Part shown: positions 53,251-61,259 of the stretch, one piece after another
How the letters are laid out: every line of letters starts with the position of its first letter
Numbering within the stretch: position 1 is the first letter of the stretch
Assembly (NCBI RefSeq): GCF_014252335.1
Contig: NZ_CP059218.1
Location: forward strand, 174,165 to 238,164
Length of the DNA: 64,000 nt
Direction: 5' to 3'
Origin: Blattabacterium cuenoti
GTDB lineage: Bacteria > Bacteroidota > Bacteroidia > Flavobacteriales > Blattabacteriaceae
The notes under the pieces: generated by a model
Seen by the model: only the letters and a program-made list of their open reading frames with translations
Told to the model about the DNA's origin: nothing
Databases searched by the model: none
Translations under genes and position numbers: made by a program

Positions 53251-54043
53251 TTATGTTTTTGTAGAAAAATATTTAGATATATAAATACTAATTTGATATA
53301 AAATTAGTAATGGAATTAAAACAATTATTGTACTTATCAAATCACCTGGTGTAATAGCAGATGAAAAAATTAAAATAATTAAAAAAGCATGTTTTTTATA
53401 TTTTGTTAAAAAAATATTAGAAAGTAATTTGAATTTCGTTAACAGATATATAAATAATGGAAAAAGAAACGTTATTCCCATAGATAACATTGTATTTATT
53501 ACTAATGATATATAATCTGATAAATCAAATATATTTTTAGGGATAGAACTAATTTGAAAATTAGTTCCAAAAAAAATGATAAAAGGAAATAATATAAAAT
53601 AACCAAAACATATACCACATAAAAATAATAATGATGCAATTATTAAAATATTTTTAGTATATTTTATTTCTTTTTTAGAAAGTGCAGGACATATAAATAT
53701 CCAAAATTCATAAAATATGTAAGGAAATGATAATATAACTCCACCCCATAAACAAGCCCATATATAAATATTAAATTGTCCAAAAATTGATCTGTTTTGT
53801 ATGTCTAAATGTTTATATGAAAATATTGAATAAATTGGAGTATGAAAAAAAAAATGATAATTTATAAATTATTCGATAAGTAAAAAAATTTTTTTTAACA
53901 GGACCAAAAAGTATATAATCAAATATAAATTCTTTATTCTTCATAAGAATAATTGTGGCAATAATAATTGCTATAATACTACGTATAAGATGTTTTCTTA
54001 ATTCTTCAATATGTCTCCACACAGGAAGTATTTTTTCTTTCAT
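53251..54043 (-). pseudogene. tatC: Twin-arginine translocase subunit TatC, one-base frameshift at a T10 run
   Basis: TatC is the multi-spanning receptor of the Tat export system. The first frame (54043 down) gives MKEKILPVWRHIEELRKHL and FIFDYILFGPVKKNFFTYR, the normal TatC N-terminus, then leaves the family after a coding-strand T10 run. The frame one base further on is open from 53868 to the stop at 53251 and gives the rest of TatC: FGQFNIYIWACLWGGVIL, FPYIFYEFWIFICPAL and HAFLIILIFSSAITPGD. The span is 793 bases, one more than a multiple of three, so one T fewer would restore about 263 residues. It is a recent pseudogene, a gene rescued by slippage, or a sequencing error. Confidence 0.9.
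53845..53854 (-). repeat. T10 homopolymer at the tatC frameshift
   Basis: Ten consecutive A on the plus strand (T10 on the coding strand) mark the point where the TatC similarity changes frame. Nine T would make one continuous frame. Confidence 0.92.
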
Positions 54044-54127
54044 ATTAATAAAAAATAATAAATATGTTTTGTGTTGTATGTAGAAAGTTATATAAATTAA
54101 ATAAACAAATACAAAATAAATTATATA

Positions 54128-55153
54128 ATGAAATGTGGAATTGTTGGATTACCTAATGTAGGAAAATCAACTTTTTTTAATTTTATTTCTAATTCTAAAG
54201 CTAGATCAGACAATTTTCCTTTTTCCACAATTGAACCAAATTATGGATATACAATCGTTCCAGATAACAGATTAATAAAATTAAAAATGCTTATTAATTC
54301 TATTAAAATAATTCCATCTGAAATTAAAATAGTAGATATTGCAGGATTAATACAAGGATCACATGAAGGAAATGGATTAGGAAATAAATTTTTATCTAAT
54401 ATTAGAGAAACTAATGTGATTATTCATATAATTCGATGTTTTAAAGATATAAAAATTATTCATGTAGAAAATAATATTAATCCAATAAGAGATAAAGAAA
54501 TTATAGACCTAGAATTACAATTAAAAGATTTAGAAACAATAGAAAATAAAATTAATAAATTAAAAAAACATCAAAAATTATATGTAAATAGACAAGATCT
54601 ATTATATACTTTAAATAAAATTCATCTGTTTTTACAACAGGGAAAAAATATAAGAATGTTTCCATTTAAACAAAATGAAATTGATGACATTCAAGATTTG
54701 CATTTATTAACACTTAAACCTGTTATTTATGTAGCAAATGCAAATCAACATGAAGATGATGATCTTAAATATTTACAAAAAGTAACGGAAAAAGAACAAG
54801 CTCCATTTATTAGTTTATCTTTGCATGAAAAAAAACAATATTTATACCAATCAAAAATAAATGATCTTATTAAGATGGTATATAAATTATTTAACTTACA
54901 ATGCTTTTTTACAATAGGTAAAAAAGAAATACGTTCTTGGTCAATTCCAAATAATTGGACTACTTATCAAGCTTCTTCTAAAATTCATACAGATTTAAAA
55001 AAAGGATTTATTTGTGCTGAAGTTATTCACTATAATGATTTTATTAAATATAAATCAGAAAATAAAGTAAAACAAGTTGGAAAAAAATTATTAGTTGGAA
55101 AAAATTATATCATTCAAGATGGAGATATTATTAAATTTATATTTAATAAATAA
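54128..55153 (+). CDS. ychF: YchF-type GTPase/ATPase (Obg family)
   Basis: Ribosome-associated P-loop ATPase. The 341-residue protein has G1 GLPNVGKST (7-15), the switch FPFSTIEPN, G3 DIAGLIQGSHEGNGLGN and a C-terminal TGS-like domain. The nucleotide-specificity motif reads YVANANQHE, close to the NxxE type that favours ATP in this family. It is about 20 residues shorter than the usual 363, through small deletions. The 3' end overlaps the convergent M42 peptidase gene by 11 bases. Confidence 0.95.
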   Translation: MKCGIVGLPNVGKSTFFNFISNSKARSDNFPFSTIEPNYGYTIVPDNRLIKLKMLINSIKIIPSEIKIVDIAGLIQGSHEGNGLGNKFLSNIRETNVIIHIIRCFKDIKIIHVENNINPIRDKEIIDLELQLKDLETIENKINKLKKHQKLYVNRQDLLYTLNKIHLFLQQGKNIRMFPFKQNEIDDIQDLHLLTLKPVIYVANANQHEDDDLKYLQKVTEKEQAPFISLSLHEKKQYLYQSKINDLIKMVYKLFNLQCFFTIGKKEIRSWSIPNNWTTYQASSKIHTDLKKGFICAEVIHYNDFIKYKSENKVKQVGKKLLVGKNYIIQDGDIIKFIFNK

Positions 55154-56240
55154 AAAAATTTTTTTCATTATGATTAATTTCTTTAATAGTTTCAAATATT
55201 AATTGTACTGTTTTTTCTACATCATTTTTATGTACCATTTCAACAGTAGTATGCATATATTTAAGGGGAATAGAAATTAAAGCTGATAAAACACCTTTAT
55301 TAGAATATGCAAATGCATCTGTATCTGTTCCAGTATTTATAGATGTTACTAAATGTTGAAAAGATAATTTATTTTTATTAGCTGTATTTATTAATAATTC
55401 TCTCAAGTTTCTATGTATAGATGTAGAATAAACAATAACTGGACCACATCCACATTTAATATCACCATGAATTTTTTTATCAATCATAGGAGTTGAGGTA
55501 TCATGAGTTACATCAGTAACAATTACAATATTGGGATTTAATATATTAGAAATGATTTTTGCTCCTTTTAATCCTACTTCTTCTTGAACAGAATTTACTA
55601 CGTATAATCCAAATTTTAAATTTATTTTATCTTGTACTATTTTTTTCAATACTTGTGAAATTATAAAACCTCCTATTTTATTATCTAATGATCTACAAAC
55701 AAAATAATTTTTATTAATAATAAAAAACTGATCAGGATAAGTAATTAAGCATCCAACATGGATACCCATCTTTTCTACTTCTTTTTTATTATGAGCTCCA
55801 ACATCAATAAAAATATTATCTATATTTGGAGATTTTTCTTCTGATGAAGCTTTTCTAGTATGAATTGCAGGCCATCCAAAAACTCCATATATTAATCCTT
55901 GTTTGGTATGAATAACAATTTTTTTAGATGTAGCAATTTGATGATCTATTCCACCATTTCTAGACACATATATCATGCCATTATGAGAAATATAATTAAC
56001 ATACCAAGAAATTTCATCCACATGTGCTTCAATAATTAACTTATATGGAGAATTATTAGGATTTAGTATCCCAACAACAGTTCCATATAAATCTGTTGTT
56101 ATTTTATTAACATAATTTTTTATATAATTTTTCCATATATTTTGACTTTCACTTTCATATCCAGATGGAGAAACACTATTTAAATATTTTTGTAAAAATT
56201 TAATATCTTCTGCGTTAATGTAATAATAAGTTTTATCCAT
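55143..56240 (-). CDS. M42 family metallopeptidase
   Basis: Cytoplasmic dinuclear-metal aminopeptidase of the FrvX/PepA type. I start at the ATG at 56240 (MDKTYYYIN), giving 365 residues, as the frame otherwise opens with a TTG. Metal ligands and catalytic residues are visible: IEAHVDEIS (His), CRSLDNKIGG (bridging Asp), VQEEVGLKGA (Glu pair) and VTDVTHDTS (Asp). It may recycle peptides. It is 12 bases downstream of dapF. Confidence 0.93.
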   Translation of the reverse strand: MDKTYYYINAEDIKFLQKYLNSVSPSGYESESQNIWKNYIKNYVNKITTDLYGTVVGILNPNNSPYKLIIEAHVDEISWYVNYISHNGMIYVSRNGGIDHQIATSKKIVIHTKQGLIYGVFGWPAIHTRKASSEEKSPNIDNIFIDVGAHNKKEVEKMGIHVGCLITYPDQFFIINKNYFVCRSLDNKIGGFIISQVLKKIVQDKINLKFGLYVVNSVQEEVGLKGAKIISNILNPNIVIVTDVTHDTSTPMIDKKIHGDIKCGCGPVIVYSTSIHRNLRELLINTANKNKLSFQHLVTSINTGTDTDAFAYSNKGVLSALISIPLKYMHTTVEMVHKNDVEKTVQLIFETIKEINHNEKNFFIY

Positions 56241-56252
56241 ATCCAAAATGTT

Positions 56253-57050
56253 TTAAATTTCAATGTAACCTTTAAAAATGAATGTAGTTGATCCTGTTAA
56301 AGAAATGTCTTTATATGTATTGTTAATTATCATAAATGATACCCACAATTTACCTCCATTAGTATAAGTTAAAATGTTTTTTGTAATATTTATTTTATTA
56401 GTTTGATATGAAGCAATAACAGATGCAACAACACCTGTGCCACATGAAAGAGTTTCATGCTCAATTCCTCGTTCATAAGTTCTTATTGCAAGTTCATTAT
56501 TTTTTAATATTTTTACAAAATTAACATTTACTCCTTTTTCTAAATATTGAAATTGTATTTTTTTTCCACATTGATTAACATTTATGTTATTTATATCTTG
56601 TACAAAAATAATATGATGAGGTGAACCTGTATTTAAAAATATATATTTGGTATTTATTTTTATGGTATGTGAATCAATATTAAGCATTTGTATAGAGACT
56701 AAATTGTTAGTTAAAATTTTTCCATAATGTTGACCATCTATAGCTCTAAAACTTATCATATTATTTTTTGATATTTGCATTGTTTTTGCAAATAATATAG
56801 CACAACGACCTCCATTACCACACATAGTACTTTCTTTACCATCAGAATTATAATACTTCATATAAAAGTCATTATTTGCATTCTTTTTATCTTTTGTGAT
56901 TAATATAATTCCATCTGCTCCAATACCAAAATGTCTATTACATAATTTTTTTAACAAATTTATATTATCGTATGGAATTATTTGATATCTACAATCTATA
57001 ATAATAAAATCATTTCCAGTACCTTGATATTTCAAAAAAGTTATTTTCAT
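56253..57050 (-). CDS. dapF: Diaminopimelate epimerase
   Basis: Converts LL- to meso-diaminopimelate for lysine and peptidoglycan. Starting at the ATG at 57050 (MKITFLKYQGTGNDF), the protein has 265 residues; the TTG just upstream is not needed. Both catalytic cysteines are present: C77 in MCGNGGRC and C203 in LSCGTGV. It feeds MurE, encoded at the window end, as well as lysine synthesis. Confidence 0.96.
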   Translation of the reverse strand: MKITFLKYQGTGNDFIIIDCRYQIIPYDNINLLKKLCNRHFGIGADGIILITKDKKNANNDFYMKYYNSDGKESTMCGNGGRCAILFAKTMQISKNNMISFRAIDGQHYGKILTNNLVSIQMLNIDSHTIKINTKYIFLNTGSPHHIIFVQDINNINVNQCGKKIQFQYLEKGVNVNFVKILKNNELAIRTYERGIEHETLSCGTGVVASVIASYQTNKINITKNILTYTNGGKLWVSFMIINNTYKDISLTGSTTFIFKGYIEI

Positions 57051-57070
57051 CAAAATTTTTTATAAAAAAA

Positions 57071-57088
57071 ATGCATATTTGCATGCAT
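57071..57088. promoter_or_regulatory. ATGCAT-N6-ATGCAT dyad between dapF and degP
   Basis: Two self-complementary ATGCAT hexamers, separated by ATTTGC, occupy the 52-base divergent region between the dapF and degP starts. The site can act as a direct or an inverted repeat and is unusually G/C-bearing for a gap here. It could be an operator or part of a promoter, but no regulator is identified. Confidence 0.3.
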
Positions 57089-57102
57089 TACATTATAAAT
57101 AT

Positions 57103-58713
57103 ATGAAGAAAATAATTTTTTATGTTATTATTAGTAGTATAATTAGTTCAATAATAACTATGACTACATATACAAAATATACACAACAACAAAATGAATC
57201 TAATTTTCTTTATAATACTACATATCCATTGAGATTTAAATGGACTAATCCAATGTTAATTAGCAGTAGTAATGATCATGGATTTCCAGATTTTACTAAA
57301 GCAGTAAGTAAAACTATTAATGCAGTAGTAAATATTCAAAATTTTTCTAAATCTTATAGTAATGAAAATGAAAAAATTGATTTTGATCCATTTGATTTAT
57401 TTTTTGGATTTCCAGATAGTTATAGAAGAAATAGTATAGGATTAAAATTCAAAAATAAAGGAAAAGGAAAAGGAATAAAAAATCATTATAATAATAATAT
57501 TGATGAAGATGAAGAAGAAATACAAGGGATTCATGGATCCGGTGTTATAATATCTTCTGATGGATACATAGTAACAAATTATCATGTAATTGAAAATGCT
57601 AATAAAATAGAAGTAACATTAAATAATCAAAGATCTTATAACGCTAAGTTAATAGGTAAAGATTCTAGTACAGATATTGCTTTGTTGAAAATAAATGAAA
57701 AAGGATTACCATTTATTTCTTTTTCAGATTCTAATAAAGTACAAGTTGGTGAATGGGTTTTAGCAATTGGTAACCCTTTTGATTTAAATTCAACCGTTAC
57801 TGCAGGTATAATAAGTGCAAAAAATAGACATTTAGGAATTTTAAAAGGAGAAAATCAACATGTATCACCTATAGAATCTTTTTTTCAAACTGATGCAGCA
57901 GTAAATCCAGGTAATAGTGGTGGAGCATTAGTAAATACTAATGGCGAATTAATAGGTATTAATACTGCAATTTCGTCTAATTCTGGAAATTATATAGGAT
58001 ATAGTTTTGCAGCACCTTCAAATATAGTAATAAAAGTGGTACAAGATATTAAAAAATACGGTTTTGTTCAACGTGCGTGTCTAGGAATTAAAGGAATTGA
58101 ATTAGCTAAAATAGAATGTAATATAAAATCTAAATCAGGATTATTAATTGAAAAAATATATAATCAAAGTGGGGCTTATGATGCTGGATTAAAAATAGGA
58201 GATATTATTAAAAATATCAATGGACATCCTATTCAAAATATATCTGATTTATCAATGATTATAGGAACCAAATCTCCTGGCGATAAATTACAAGTAACAT
58301 TTTTAAGAAAACACAATATAATGGATTGTGATGTAGTTTTAAAAAATTCAGAAAAAGAAAATAAAGATGAAGAGGAAAATAATGATAAAAATCAAACAGA
58401 AATCACAAATAATAAACCAAATAGAAATATCACACAATCATATGTATTAGGAGGAACTTTTAAAAAATTAGAAATAAAAGATAAAAAAAATTATGGAATA
58501 CATGATGGAATTAAAGTTGTAAATATAAATATAAATGGAAAGTTGAATGAAATTGGAATAAATGTAGGTGACATTATAATATCTATTAATGGAAAAAAAA
58601 TAAAAAATCCTCAAGATGTAGATAATTTATTAAAAAAATATGATGGATATGTGACACTCAAAGCTATTAAATTAAATGGAGATATCTATATAGCTAGTTT
58701 TAATATTCATTAG
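57103..58713 (+). CDS. degP: Periplasmic serine protease DegP/HtrA
   Basis: Protease-chaperone for misfolded envelope proteins. I start at the ATG at 57103 (MKKIIFYVIISSIISS), giving 536 residues; a TTG at 57079 lies upstream. The N-terminus is a signal peptide or membrane anchor (about 3-22). The trypsin-like domain has the full triad: H161 (NYHVIENA), D191 (SSTDIALLK) and S272 (GNSGGAL). Two PDZ domains follow (about 320-405 and 450-536). It is divergent from dapF. Confidence 0.95.
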   Translation: MKKIIFYVIISSIISSIITMTTYTKYTQQQNESNFLYNTTYPLRFKWTNPMLISSSNDHGFPDFTKAVSKTINAVVNIQNFSKSYSNENEKIDFDPFDLFFGFPDSYRRNSIGLKFKNKGKGKGIKNHYNNNIDEDEEEIQGIHGSGVIISSDGYIVTNYHVIENANKIEVTLNNQRSYNAKLIGKDSSTDIALLKINEKGLPFISFSDSNKVQVGEWVLAIGNPFDLNSTVTAGIISAKNRHLGILKGENQHVSPIESFFQTDAAVNPGNSGGALVNTNGELIGINTAISSNSGNYIGYSFAAPSNIVIKVVQDIKKYGFVQRACLGIKGIELAKIECNIKSKSGLLIEKIYNQSGAYDAGLKIGDIIKNINGHPIQNISDLSMIIGTKSPGDKLQVTFLRKHNIMDCDVVLKNSEKENKDEEENNDKNQTEITNNKPNRNITQSYVLGGTFKKLEIKDKKNYGIHDGIKVVNININGKLNEIGINVGDIIISINGKKIKNPQDVDNLLKKYDGYVTLKAIKLNGDIYIASFNIH

Positions 58714-58791
58714 TATTAGTAGTATTAGTATTTAGGTAGTAATTAGTAAGTATAAGTAGTATATAAGTAATTGAATGAATTATTTTATTTA

Positions 58792-59922
58792 TTATAACCG
58801 ATGCATTAATCTTGGAATAATGGATTGTTTCCAATGTAAAAAAGTATTGTTTAATATTTTTTCTCTTGCTGTTTTCATAAGATTAAAATAAAAAGCAAGA
58901 TTATGTATAGTAGCTATTTGTTGAGCTAAATTTTCTTTAGAAGAAAAAAGATGTCTTACATAAGATTTACTATATATTTTATCTACATAAGAGCTACCAA
59001 ATTCATCTAAACAGGAAAAGTCTTTTTTCCATTTACTATTTTTTATATTTAAAATACCTTGCCAAGTAAATAATAAACCATGTCTGCCATTTCTTGTAGG
59101 AATTACACAATCAAACATATCGATTCCCAGAGAAATAGCTTCTAAAATATTTGCAGGATTTCCAACACCCATTAAATATCTAGGTTTATTTTCAGGGAGT
59201 TGATCAGTTATTAGATTTGTAATATATTGCGTTTTTTCTTGGGGTTCTCCAAGACTTAATCCACCTATAGCATATCCATCATATTCTTTTAGTAAACTTA
59301 CGGTTTCCACTGAAAATTGTCTTAAATCTGAATACACGCTACCATGAATAATAGGAAAAAAACTTTGTTTATGATTATATATTTCTGGATTATTATTTAA
59401 ATAATTATCACATCTTTTTAACCATATATGTGTTCGTATTAAAGACTTTTTTGCTTCTATATAGCTACAAGGATATGGAGGACAATCATCAAAGGCCATG
59501 ATTAAATCTCCACCTATTATACGTTGAATTTTCATAGATTTTTCTGGATAGAAAAAATGAATACTACCGTTGAAAATAGATCGAAATTTTACTCCATCTT
59601 CAGTTATTTCATTTAATTTTTTCATAGAAAAAATTTGATAACCTCCACTATCTGTTAGAATTGATTGATGCCAATTCATAAAAGTATGAAGTCCTTGAAT
59701 TTTATATAAAACTTCAAGTCCAGGATAAAAATATAGATGATATGCATTTCCAAGAATCATTTGATAACCAATGTTTTCTAATTCATGTTTAGAAACACAT
59801 TGAATAGCTCCTTTTGTTGCAACTGGCATAAAAATTGGAGTTACCATACTAGCATGATCAGTTATTAAAATTCCTACTCTACTTTTAGTAAATTTATCCT
59901 TTTTGATTAAATTGAATTTCAT
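58792..59922 (-). CDS. tgt: tRNA-guanine transglycosylase
   Basis: Exchanges guanine for preQ1 (or queuine) at position 34 of GUN-anticodon tRNAs. The 376-residue TIM barrel has the catalytic D91 (LTDSGGYQIFS) and the nucleophile D271 (FDCVIPTRNGRHG). The usual zinc site CxCxxC is not visible; GSSYVD occupies that place (309-314), while the fourth ligand H340 (IATIHNLAFY) remains. I believe Bacteroidetes homologs share this. The 78-base gap to degP holds only degenerate TAGTA-type repeats. Confidence 0.94.
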   Translation of the reverse strand: MKFNLIKKDKFTKSRVGILITDHASMVTPIFMPVATKGAIQCVSKHELENIGYQMILGNAYHLYFYPGLEVLYKIQGLHTFMNWHQSILTDSGGYQIFSMKKLNEITEDGVKFRSIFNGSIHFFYPEKSMKIQRIIGGDLIMAFDDCPPYPCSYIEAKKSLIRTHIWLKRCDNYLNNNPEIYNHKQSFFPIIHGSVYSDLRQFSVETVSLLKEYDGYAIGGLSLGEPQEKTQYITNLITDQLPENKPRYLMGVGNPANILEAISLGIDMFDCVIPTRNGRHGLLFTWQGILNIKNSKWKKDFSCLDEFGSSYVDKIYSKSYVRHLFSSKENLAQQIATIHNLAFYFNLMKTAREKILNNTFLHWKQSIIPRLMHRL

Positions 59923-60019
59923 TATGATATTAAATGATAAATACTAATTTAGTTGTCTATTATTTAAAATTACAAATACAAGAATTGAACACAATGAATT
60001 GTAAAAAAAAAATCAGAAT

Positions 60020-60910
60020 TTGTTTTATCATAACCCAGTTATGTTACAAGAAAGCGTAAAATTACTAATTACCAATAAAAAAGGTATTTATGTAGATGCT
60101 ACATTTGGATGTGGAGGCCATTCATTAGAAATATTAAAACAATTAAATACACAAGCCATTTTAATTGCTGTAGATCAAGATAAGGAATCTATAAAAAATA
60201 ATTGTATTAAAGATCAACGACTTCATTTATTTCATGATAATTTTATAAATATTAAACACATTTTAAAAAGAATCAATATCAAAAAAATATCAGGATTATT
60301 AGTAGATTTAGGATTTTCTTCTTTTCAAATCAATAATCCATGTAGAGGATTTTCACATCAAGTCAACGGCATTTTAGATATGAGAATGAATCAAAAAATT
60401 AATTATTCAGCTTTACATGTTATCAATCAATCTTCAGAAAAAAAATTATTTTATATATTTTCTAAATATGGTGAATTTAATAACCCTATGAAAATTGTGA
60501 AAAAAATATTAAATTTTCGTTTCAAACAACCTATTATAACTACATCGGATTTAATACATTTATTTTTATTAAAAAAATCTTCTTTTCATCAAAGAAAAAA
60601 ATTTTTATCAAAATTGTTTCAGGCTATAAGGATCGAAGTCAATCAAGAAATTCAATGTTTAAAAACTCTTCTTATAGAATCTTCTAAAATTATATTGCCT
60701 GGAGGTAGAATTTCTTTTATATCATATCATTCTATAGAAGATCGAATTATTAAATATTTTATTAAACAAGGAAAATTAAATAATATAAAAATTAATAATA
60801 TTATACCATTTAAAATGATTCATAATAAAGTAATCAGACCAAATATAGAAGAGATCAAATCTAATCCAAACTCTAGGAGTGCAAAGTTAAGAGTTGCAGA
60901 AAAAATATAA
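60020..60910 (+). CDS. rsmH: 16S rRNA (cytosine-1402-N4)-methyltransferase
   Basis: Methylates C1402 of 16S rRNA with S-adenosylmethionine; first gene of the division and wall cluster. The 296-residue protein has DATFGCGGHSLEIL (SAM site), VDLGFSSFQI, GFSHQVNGILDMRMNQ and FISYHSIEDRI. The start must be the TTG at 60020, because the conserved YHNPVM follows it directly, an in-frame stop lies at 60002 and no ATG or GTG lies between. The first ATG (60041) would remove the conserved motif. Confidence 0.95.
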   Translation: MFYHNPVMLQESVKLLITNKKGIYVDATFGCGGHSLEILKQLNTQAILIAVDQDKESIKNNCIKDQRLHLFHDNFINIKHILKRINIKKISGLLVDLGFSSFQINNPCRGFSHQVNGILDMRMNQKINYSALHVINQSSEKKLFYIFSKYGEFNNPMKIVKKILNFRFKQPIITTSDLIHLFLLKKSSFHQRKKFLSKLFQAIRIEVNQEIQCLKTLLIESSKIILPGGRISFISYHSIEDRIIKYFIKQGKLNNIKINNIIPFKMIHNKVIRPNIEEIKSNPNSRSAKLRVAEKI

Positions 60911-60921
60911 TTTATATATGT

Positions 60922-61242
60922 ATGATGAAAATTAAAGATATTTTAATGAACATTAAAGATATATTAAAAGGAAAGTTTTTAGTACAAAAACAATCTTATC
61001 ATAATTGGAATTTTATTATTTTCATTACATTTTTATCTTTAATGAGTATTACTAGTTCTCATATAATGGATCAAGAAATCAGAAAAATAACTAAAATTAA
61101 TGAAGAAATTAAAGAATTAAAATCTGAATATGCATCTATACAAAGTAGATATCTTAGGATAAAATTAGTATCTGTATTAAAACAATCAACAAAATTCAAG
61201 CATGTGGAAACCGCTCCATATGAGGTGATTATAGAAAAATAA
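60922..61242 (+). CDS. ftsL: FtsL-like cell division protein
   Basis: Small single-pass inner-membrane protein of the divisome. The 106-residue protein has a basic cytoplasmic end, one helix (about 29-47, IIFITFLSLMSITSS) and a periplasmic coiled-coil part (IRKITKINEEIKELKSEY). Size, topology and the position between rsmH and ftsI match the Bacteroidetes FtsL-like family. Sequence conservation in FtsL is low, so the call leans on context. Confidence 0.85.
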   Translation: MMKIKDILMNIKDILKGKFLVQKQSYHNWNFIIFITFLSLMSITSSHIMDQEIRKITKINEEIKELKSEYASIQSRYLRIKLVSVLKQSTKFKHVETAPYEVIIEK

Positions 61243-61259
61243 TGATAAATAAAATATAG

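Noticed and set aside
53251-53490. Two separate small membrane proteins at 53251-53490 and 53813-54043
   Set aside because: Both are pieces of one tatC; the region between them is also TatC-like and open in the second frame.
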